Below are positions 33,219-38,587 of a stretch of DNA of 38,587 nucleotides, in pieces (position 1 is the first letter of the stretch; every line of letters begins with the position of its first letter). The position numbers were made by a program, and so were the translations under genes. The stretch covers positions 1 through 38,587 of the forward strand of contig JAJDEH010000253.1 in the NCBI GenBank assembly GCA_029259935.1, read 5' to 3'. Below the pieces are notes generated by a model. The model was not told where the DNA came from and searched no databases. It saw only the letters and a program-made list of their open reading frames with translations. Origin of the DNA: Planctomycetota bacterium (GTDB taxonomy: Bacteria > Planctomycetota > Planctomycetia > Pirellulales > Pirellulaceae).

Positions 33219-35135
33219 ATGTCGAAAGAAAAGCGTTGGACGCGAGAACAACGGCCTGGAGACATCCCATATTTGGGGACGGAAGATACTCTGCGCTTGA
33301 TTCAGGCGGCCGTTGATCACTCTCAGGAAAGCGTCCTCATTACGGATGCGGCCAGCGACTTGCCAAGTTCGACGATCTTGTACGTCAACCCAGCCTTTAC
33401 CCAAATGACCGGCTATGCAGCCGACGAAGTAATTGGCAAGACTCCGCGAATGTTGCAAGACTCCGCGACCGGAGGAGCCGCCCTTGATCGCCTCCGCTCC
33501 TGCATGCAAACGGGAACGGACTTCAACGGCGAGTCGCTTAACTATCGAAAAGACGGGTCCCAGTTCAAGACCAAATGCCACATCGTACCGGTCCGCGACG
33601 CCAATCAGCAGATCACAAGCTGGGTCGCCGTCCAGCGGCAGTTGACGGAGCGTCCGGCGTCGGAGGGGCAGGCCACTCTACTGTCCGAACTCGTAGGCCT
33701 TTCCAATGAAGCCATGATTGTTCACGGAACAGGAGGCGAGATTCTCTGTTGGAACCGTGGCGCGGAGGCCCTGTATGGTTATTCCAGCGAAGAGATGGTT
33801 GGTAGATCCGTGTCGCGGCTTACTTCAGTTGACCGCCAGCAAGAGTGGGGCAACCTGCTAGAACGGGTCCAAGCGGGAGAAGAAATCAAACATTTCAAGA
33901 CCTGTCGACTGCGAAAAGACGGCACTTCAGTTGAAATTTCCGTGTCATTAGCGGCCCTGGAATTCGCCGGCGACAGGGCCGTCCTGTCTTGCGATACTGA
34001 GATCTCAGTATTCCAAAAAACTGATCCTGCATTGCATGCCAACGACGCCAGCCATCAGACGGTCCTTGACGCGCTTGCGGAAGGCGTCATTGTGATCGGT
34101 CGGAACTGGGAGATTTTGTCACTGAACTCTGCCGCCCGACATCTGCTAAGCAAGATCCCAGGGCCGATCTCGGGCAACTCGATCCGCCAGTTACTCGCCG
34201 GTTCCTTGCAAGCCGATAGCAGGCCGTACGCCGACGGATTGGACCCGGTGTCGATAGCACTTCAATCCGGCACGGCTCAGCGAAATGTCATAATGGGATT
34301 GTCGGGAATTGACGACGAACGCCGGTGGTTTTCCGTCAATTTGCAACCCCAGCGAAGTACGGACGAGTCAGATAATTTTTCGATGGTCGTGACGTTTCGC
34401 GATATTACGGACAGGCGAAAGGCCGAACGGCTCGTCGAAGAGCAGCAAGGAATTCTGGCGCACCTCAATCGGGTCACGACGATGGGCGAGATGGCGGCGG
34501 CGATTGCCCACGAACTGAGCCAACCGTTGTTCGCGCTGAATAACTACGTGGAGAATTGCATTGCCACCATGCCGGTGGAAACGCCGGAATCCGTCCAACA
34601 GGATTTGAATGAAATCGCTAAGCTCTCTCACCGTACCTCACGGCTTCTCACGCGAATGCGGAGATATATCACCAAGAGCGCGCCGCTTCGATCGACCGTC
34701 AATTCCCAGCAAGTACTTGCCGAGGCGATCGATCTAGTACAGCACGAAGCACTGCAATATGAGATCAATATTGAATTAAGCGTGGCGGAGCCGCACGTTG
34801 AGGTGCAAGCGGACGCGGTCTTGTTACGTCAGGTCGCCGTAAATGTATTGCGAAACTCTATTGAAGCTGTTAGGAATATGTCCGGTCAGCGTGCCATCAT
34901 CGTGGGGTGCCGCGCGGAGGGCCACAACTTGGAGATTCGAGTCGAGGACACGGGACCGGGTCTGGAGGCAGAAAACATCGAACATGTGTTCGATCCATTC
35001 TATACGTCAAAGGACGGAGGACTGGGAATGGGGCTGGCGATCGCGCGTTCGGTCGTTCAATCCCATGCCGGTAGTATTTCCTTTGAAAACCGAATTGGCG
35101 GGGGGGCAATATGTCGCATTTTGATTCCAATCTAG
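33219..35135 (+). CDS. Soluble sensor histidine kinase with three PAS domains (FixL/NtrB-like)
   Basis: The 638-residue protein has no membrane segment, so it senses a cytoplasmic signal. PAS domains occupy about 23-145, 150-265 and 275-398. The kinase core follows: His431 in AIAHELSQPL, N-box Asn546 in NVLRNSIEA, G1 DTG (577-579), F-box DPFYTSKDGG and G2 GLGMGL (601-606), ending in GGGAICRILIPI. PAS1 has GKTPRMLQ, where light-sensing LOV domains have GRNCRFLQ; the photoactive cysteine is absent. The HELSQPL type of H-box is typical of FixL-like kinases. It overlaps the regulator gene by 25 bases, so the two are a two-component pair. The ATG at 33219 is supported by an upstream aaggggg. Confidence 0.9.
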   Translation: MSKEKRWTREQRPGDIPYLGTEDTLRLIQAAVDHSQESVLITDAASDLPSSTILYVNPAFTQMTGYAADEVIGKTPRMLQDSATGGAALDRLRSCMQTGTDFNGESLNYRKDGSQFKTKCHIVPVRDANQQITSWVAVQRQLTERPASEGQATLLSELVGLSNEAMIVHGTGGEILCWNRGAEALYGYSSEEMVGRSVSRLTSVDRQQEWGNLLERVQAGEEIKHFKTCRLRKDGTSVEISVSLAALEFAGDRAVLSCDTEISVFQKTDPALHANDASHQTVLDALAEGVIVIGRNWEILSLNSAARHLLSKIPGPISGNSIRQLLAGSLQADSRPYADGLDPVSIALQSGTAQRNVIMGLSGIDDERRWFSVNLQPQRSTDESDNFSMVVTFRDITDRRKAERLVEEQQGILAHLNRVTTMGEMAAAIAHELSQPLFALNNYVENCIATMPVETPESVQQDLNEIAKLSHRTSRLLTRMRRYITKSAPLRSTVNSQQVLAEAIDLVQHEALQYEINIELSVAEPHVEVQADAVLLRQVAVNVLRNSIEAVRNMSGQRAIIVGCRAEGHNLEIRVEDTGPGLEAENIEHVFDPFYTSKDGGLGMGLAIARSVVQSHAGSISFENRIGGGAICRILIPI

Positions 35136-35908
35136 CCACGGCGAATTTCACCACGCCGACTGGTGCCAAGTTACCGACGGTGTTCGTGCTGGAAGATGAC
35201 GAAGATGCACGTCAGTCCGTGGTAAGAACGTTGGAAAGCATCGGCCTTCACGTTCGCGCGTTCGACACCCCCAGCGAATTGGTCGCGGCCTACGACGGCG
35301 AGTCGCCGGGCTGTCTGGTCTTGGACCTGTGTCTGCCGCAAAAGAGCGGATTGCAGTTGTTTGAGGAAATCGTCGAGCAATTCGGCTGGGTGGCGACCAT
35401 CTTCATCTCGGGGTTCGCCGAAATCGATTGCGCCGTCGAGGCGATGCAGTACGGCGCGATCAATTTTCTGGAGAAACCGGTAAGCCGCAATCGGTTGCTA
35501 GAGCAGGTCAATCGGGCCATCGAGTTGGACCGCTTGATGCGGTCGCGACGTAACGAGCGGGCTGGCATCGAGGCGAAAATTCAATCGCTGTCGTCACGCG
35601 AACAGCAAGTCCTGAATTTGGTCATGATTGGCCAATCGACCAAGGAGATTGCCAAGACGCTTTCCATCAACCAAAAGACGGTGGAAGGGCATCGAGCCAA
35701 TCTGTTCCGCAAAATGGACGTGCGCTCGCTGCCCCAATTGAGTCTCCTGATGGTCAAGCTGGAAAAGCTTCGTGGCGTGTCTGGTGCCTTGTGTTGGCAA
35801 GGCGGTGTTGCCCGCTTGACGACCTGGAGTGAAAGCGCGCTAGGTGCCTTGAATTCCGGCCCGGTGCAGTTTCGTCCCGGAGCTGACTTGCCCAACAACG
35901 CCGGCTAG
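35111..35908 (+). CDS. FixJ-like response regulator with LuxR-type DNA-binding domain
   Basis: The 265-residue protein has a receiver domain (about 22-140) with acidic pocket residues Glu28, Asp29 and Asp30, phosphoacceptor Asp72 in LVLDLCLP, and the NFLEKPVS lysine block. A LuxR-type helix-turn-helix lies at about 155-215: LSSREQQVLNLVMIGQSTKEIAK, quoted in part, followed by INQKTVEGHRANLFRKM. It should be phosphorylated by the adjacent PAS kinase and activate transcription. The start lies 25 bases before the end of the kinase gene, with a G-rich ribosome binding site inside that gene. The C terminus has about 50 extra residues (from GVSGALCWQGG) that FixJ proteins do not have and that look low in structure. 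Confidence 0.92.
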   Translation: MSHFDSNLATANFTTPTGAKLPTVFVLEDDEDARQSVVRTLESIGLHVRAFDTPSELVAAYDGESPGCLVLDLCLPQKSGLQLFEEIVEQFGWVATIFISGFAEIDCAVEAMQYGAINFLEKPVSRNRLLEQVNRAIELDRLMRSRRNERAGIEAKIQSLSSREQQVLNLVMIGQSTKEIAKTLSINQKTVEGHRANLFRKMDVRSLPQLSLLMVKLEKLRGVSGALCWQGGVARLTTWSESALGALNSGPVQFRPGADLPNNAG

Positions 35909-35958
35909 TTTCATCACCAGCACCTCGCTGGCGGCGGACATCGCGCGCGACATCCTCA

Positions 35959-37260
35959 TTACGATTTCAGCCACTGCGATCCGTGCGGGAATTCGAAGGC
36001 GTCCAAGGAGTCGGGCTTCATGGTGGCACTGTATCCCGGCGCGGTGGGCGGAATATAACGGCCATCGCGCATGACAAGCGGATCGACAAAGTGCTCGTGA
36101 AGATGGTCCGAGTATTCCGTGATGCGGTCTTCCAGGCTGGCGCTCACGCACACGTAATCGAACACCGCCAGATGCTGCACGTATTCACAAAGGCCGACGC
36201 CGCCCGCGTGAGGACAAACAGGGATGCCAAACTTTCGCGCCATCAGCAGCACGGCCAAGATCTCGTTAACTCCGCCCAGCCGGCAACTATCGATCTGACA
36301 GACTTGCAATCCGCCGGCCTGCATGAACTGTTTGAACATCACTCGGTTGTGGCACATCTCGCCCGTGGCCACTTTGATGGGGGCAATGGCCTTAGCAATG
36401 GCGGCATGGCCCAGCACGTCGTCGGGCGATGTCGGTTCCTCGATAAACCACGGTTTGAATTCGGCCAGCGCCTGCATGTGCTCGATTGCCTGCCCGACGT
36501 CCCACACTTGATTGGCGTCCATCATCAGACGGCGGTCCCAACCGATCTCCTCGCGAATGATCCGGCAACGGCGGATGTCGTCTTCCAGATCGCGGCCCAC
36601 TTTGATCTTGAAATGCGACCAGCCGCGAGTCATCAAATCGCGGCATTGCGTGCGTAACTTTTCATCGGAATAGCCGAGCCAGCCGGCCGACGTTGTATAC
36701 GACGGGTAGCCGTCCCGCTGCATTTCGCCAACACGATCCGCGCGAGTTTCAAGGTTCGCTTGCAAGATGGCGGTGGCTTCGTCCGGGGTCAGCGCATCGG
36801 TGATATAGCGAAAGTCGATACACGCAACGAGTTGCTCGGGCGTCATATCGCACAGCAACTGCCACAGCGGTTTGGCTTCCGCCTTGGCGTACAAGTCCCA
36901 CACCGCGTTGACCACGGCGGCGGTCGCCAAATGGATCACGCCCTTTTCCGGACCGACCCATCGCAACTGACTGTCACCCGTAATGTGACGCCAAAACTGG
37001 CCCATGTTGGCGGTGAACGATTCGAGCGTCTTGCCGCGCAGCAGCGGCCCCAGTGATTCGATCGCCGCGACGCACAGTTCATTGCCCCGTCCGATCGTAA
37101 ACGTCAGGCCGTTGCCTTCCAGTCCGTCGGCATCGGTGTGCAGCGTAACATAGGCCGCCGAATAATCCGGATCGGGATTCATCGCATCCGACCCGTCCAG
37201 ATTGCGAGACGTCGGAAAGCGAATGTCGCGTGCGGTAAGGTCCGTAATCGTGATGGGCAA
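35959..37260 (-). CDS. fucD: L-fuconate dehydratase (enolase superfamily)
   Basis: The enzyme removes water from L-fuconate in the non-phosphorylated L-fucose pathway. The 433-residue protein has the N-terminal block TSRNLDGSDAMNPDPDYSAA typical of FucD and its animal relative ENOSF1. Metal and catalytic residues are all present: Lys218 and Lys220 in FKIKVG, Asp248, Glu274 in FIEEPT, Glu301 in TGEMCH and His351 in CPHAGGVGL. These match the numbering of the characterised Xanthomonas enzyme, as I recall it. The start codon is TTG at 37260, with AGGA seven bases upstream. The DUF1080 gene is 43 bases upstream on the same strand, so the two are probably co-transcribed. The sequence fits the family end to end. 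Confidence 0.94.
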   Translation of the reverse strand: MPITITDLTARDIRFPTSRNLDGSDAMNPDPDYSAAYVTLHTDADGLEGNGLTFTIGRGNELCVAAIESLGPLLRGKTLESFTANMGQFWRHITGDSQLRWVGPEKGVIHLATAAVVNAVWDLYAKAEAKPLWQLLCDMTPEQLVACIDFRYITDALTPDEATAILQANLETRADRVGEMQRDGYPSYTTSAGWLGYSDEKLRTQCRDLMTRGWSHFKIKVGRDLEDDIRRCRIIREEIGWDRRLMMDANQVWDVGQAIEHMQALAEFKPWFIEEPTSPDDVLGHAAIAKAIAPIKVATGEMCHNRVMFKQFMQAGGLQVCQIDSCRLGGVNEILAVLLMARKFGIPVCPHAGGVGLCEYVQHLAVFDYVCVSASLEDRITEYSDHLHEHFVDPLVMRDGRYIPPTAPGYSATMKPDSLDAFEFPHGSQWLKS

Positions 37261-37303
37261 AGTTCTGTCCTATATTCTTTCGTTTGAAGATTCGCCTGAC
37301 GCC

Positions 37304-38314
37304 CTATTCGCCCTTCAAGACGGGGCGTAACACAATGTTGCGATATTTCACCGACGTGTGATCGCCTTGCAAGAGAATCGGCCCCGGCCGGGTATCGTCG
37401 GCCGAGATGCCGCCGCCGGTACAGCCGATGATCGGCCGGTTGTCGATGACGGTCTGGCCATTCAACACCACGGTGATATGTCGATTGACCAACGTAAGCT
37501 CATAGCGGTTCCATTGGCCGCCGGCGCGGCCCGCGTTCTCGGCAGGCTTGATGCGGCCAAAGATCGCACCAGGACCTTGGATTCCTTGCATCGGGCTGTC
37601 GCGGTCGACGACCTGCGCTTCGTACATGCCGCGCAGATAGATGCCGCTGTTTCCCTTGGCGGAAACGTTGTATTCGATCGTTAATTGAAAATCCTCGAAC
37701 TCACGATCGGTGCGCAGATTTCCAAAATCGCCATACGCCCCAAAATCCTTCTTGGGCGTTTCGTTGATCAGCACTCCATCCTCGACCCGCCATCCATTTT
37801 TCTTCTTGGGATTCGACAGACGCCAGCCGCTCAAATCCTTGCCGTTCAACAGTGCGATCGGCTTGCCAAAATCCATGCGGGTCAAATCGGGTCGAGGCGG
37901 CAGGGTTGGCATCCGTTTGCCTGACAAGGTCAGCGTTTCCGACGATCCGTCCGCCGAGGATTGGATCACCGTCAGCACAAGCCGATTGTTTCGCAGGCGA
38001 GCGACCATCGGTTGCGTGATCGCTTTTTGATTATTGGCATCGCCGAAGGGTTTCCAACGAATCTTTCGCTGGAACGAGAGCGTCTGATTTTCAAATGCCA
38101 GGTTGTTGACCGGCCGAGCACTGCCGACGCTCCACAGCAATTCGGCTTTGGGATCTTCCGAATTGCCGAGAACGCGCAACCAGGCGGGATTCCCGTCGGG
38201 CAATTCGAAGGCCCAGCTTCCGAGGTACGGCTCGAAATCCTGAGCCTGACAAAAGCCGGCGTTCACCAAAAACAGAAGTAGAACGGAGTGTATCGAGATT
38301 CGAATTGCGCTCAT
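37304..38314 (-). CDS. Secreted DUF1080 (3-keto-disaccharide hydrolase-like) protein
   Basis: The 336-residue exported protein has a signal peptide (ending near FCQAQ). Residues 27-145 form an N-terminal strand-rich part (WAFELPDGNPAWLRVLG). Residues 147-330 are the DUF1080 domain: GKPIALLNGKDLSGWRLSN, WRVEDGVLIN, FEDFQLTIEYNVSAKGNSGIYLRG (part), WNRYELTLVNRHITVVLNGQ and ISADDTRPGPILLQGDH, ending VKYRNIVLRP. The domain has a concanavalin-like fold and some members hydrolyse 3-keto-glycosides. Many copies are a mark of planctomycete genomes. It lies directly upstream of fucD and may act on a fucose-containing polysaccharide, which is inference. The ATG has only a weak ribosome binding site. 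Confidence 0.9.
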   Translation of the reverse strand: MSAIRISIHSVLLLFLVNAGFCQAQDFEPYLGSWAFELPDGNPAWLRVLGNSEDPKAELLWSVGSARPVNNLAFENQTLSFQRKIRWKPFGDANNQKAITQPMVARLRNNRLVLTVIQSSADGSSETLTLSGKRMPTLPPRPDLTRMDFGKPIALLNGKDLSGWRLSNPKKKNGWRVEDGVLINETPKKDFGAYGDFGNLRTDREFEDFQLTIEYNVSAKGNSGIYLRGMYEAQVVDRDSPMQGIQGPGAIFGRIKPAENAGRAGGQWNRYELTLVNRHITVVLNGQTVIDNRPIIGCTGGGISADDTRPGPILLQGDHTSVKYRNIVLRPVLKGE

Positions 38315-38587
38315 GAATTTTCTCGTAAAGTGCGTCGCTGGACTGCCACGGTTTGCAATGGGAAATTATATCATCGAAAATGGGACTCCAAGGTGCTCTG
38401 GTCGGCCGCCACCCGTTCGTTCAAGCGCCGACGCTCTCGTCCCCCAGCAAAGCGGGGCACTTCGCCGCGTGTAACATACGCGCGACAGCCAGTCTGATGT
38501 CGATTGGTTCCTCATGGTACTGCCCCAAAAAAAGACTCACAAAGGAGTTACCTCAACGCCGCGCTCATCCGATCGTGACGAATCAGA
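38315..38587. other. End of window, no gene seen
   Basis: Frames open across this stretch are short and have no recognisable features. No promoter pair or structured element stands out. A gene may start just beyond the window. Confidence 0.5.

Noticed and set aside
33285..33655. A LOV photoreceptor in the first PAS domain of the kinase
   Set aside because: The motif reads GKTPRMLQ and lacks the photoactive cysteine of GRNCRFLQ.

Overview
The window looks like a chromosomal segment of a planctomycete, probably of the Pirellulales type. The basis is the set of families typical of that group: a Tat-exported DUF1501 protein, a secreted DUF1080 protein, a protease ending in an SHD1 (SLA1 homology) domain, a secreted EF-hand protein, lipoprotein-like thioredoxins, and many palindromic intergenic repeats. 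The DNA is moderately GC-rich by eye. No rRNA, tRNA, CRISPR array, transposase or phage structural gene was seen.

Region 1 (1-4550) is the most unusual part. A short FGE-sulfatase-fold protein that lacks the FGE catalytic cysteines is followed by a 985-residue LRR-Roc-COR-TIR protein: sensor repeats, a GTPase switch and a probable NAD-cleaving effector, as in innate immune receptors. Near-identical 38-bp repeats in opposite orientation (1-38 and 4513-4550) bracket the pair, and a 141-bp element with perfect 34-bp terminal inverted repeats follows the second gene. I read this as a candidate conflict or defence module; its function is inference.

Region 2 (4634-10342) holds a class I fumarase, a convergent two-domain TlpA-like protein whose first domain has lost its CxxC, and a five-EF-hand secreted protein with a clear terminator. 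Region 3 (10807-17665) holds a secreted trypsin-like protease with a C-terminal SHD1 domain, a protein of unknown function, a DUF1501 protein, a planctomycete-type secreted protein and chorismate synthase (aroC).

Region 4 (17960-22873) holds a tandem PilZ membrane protein, then a lipid-like cluster: a GNAT-fold acyltransferase, a divergent NAD(P)-dependent extended SDR, and an acyl carrier protein fused to an alpha-oxoamine synthase. Together these resemble the synthase, reductase and N-acyltransferase set of bacterial ceramide synthesis. Region 5 (23126-29445) holds a secreted gluzincin, a secreted coiled-coil protein, an ALDH7-type semialdehyde dehydrogenase divergent from an unrecognised protein that may be a metalloenzyme, and an HTTM-like membrane protein translationally coupled to a small membrane-anchored partner.

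Region 6 (29595-38314) holds an exported fusion of three RidA-like domains with gamma-glutamyltranspeptidase, a FixL/FixJ-like kinase and regulator pair with overlapping genes and a recognisable promoter, L-fuconate dehydratase with a TTG start, and a secreted DUF1080 protein probably in operon with it. Most gene starts were moved downstream of the longest reading frame because of ribosome binding sites, signal peptides or family length.
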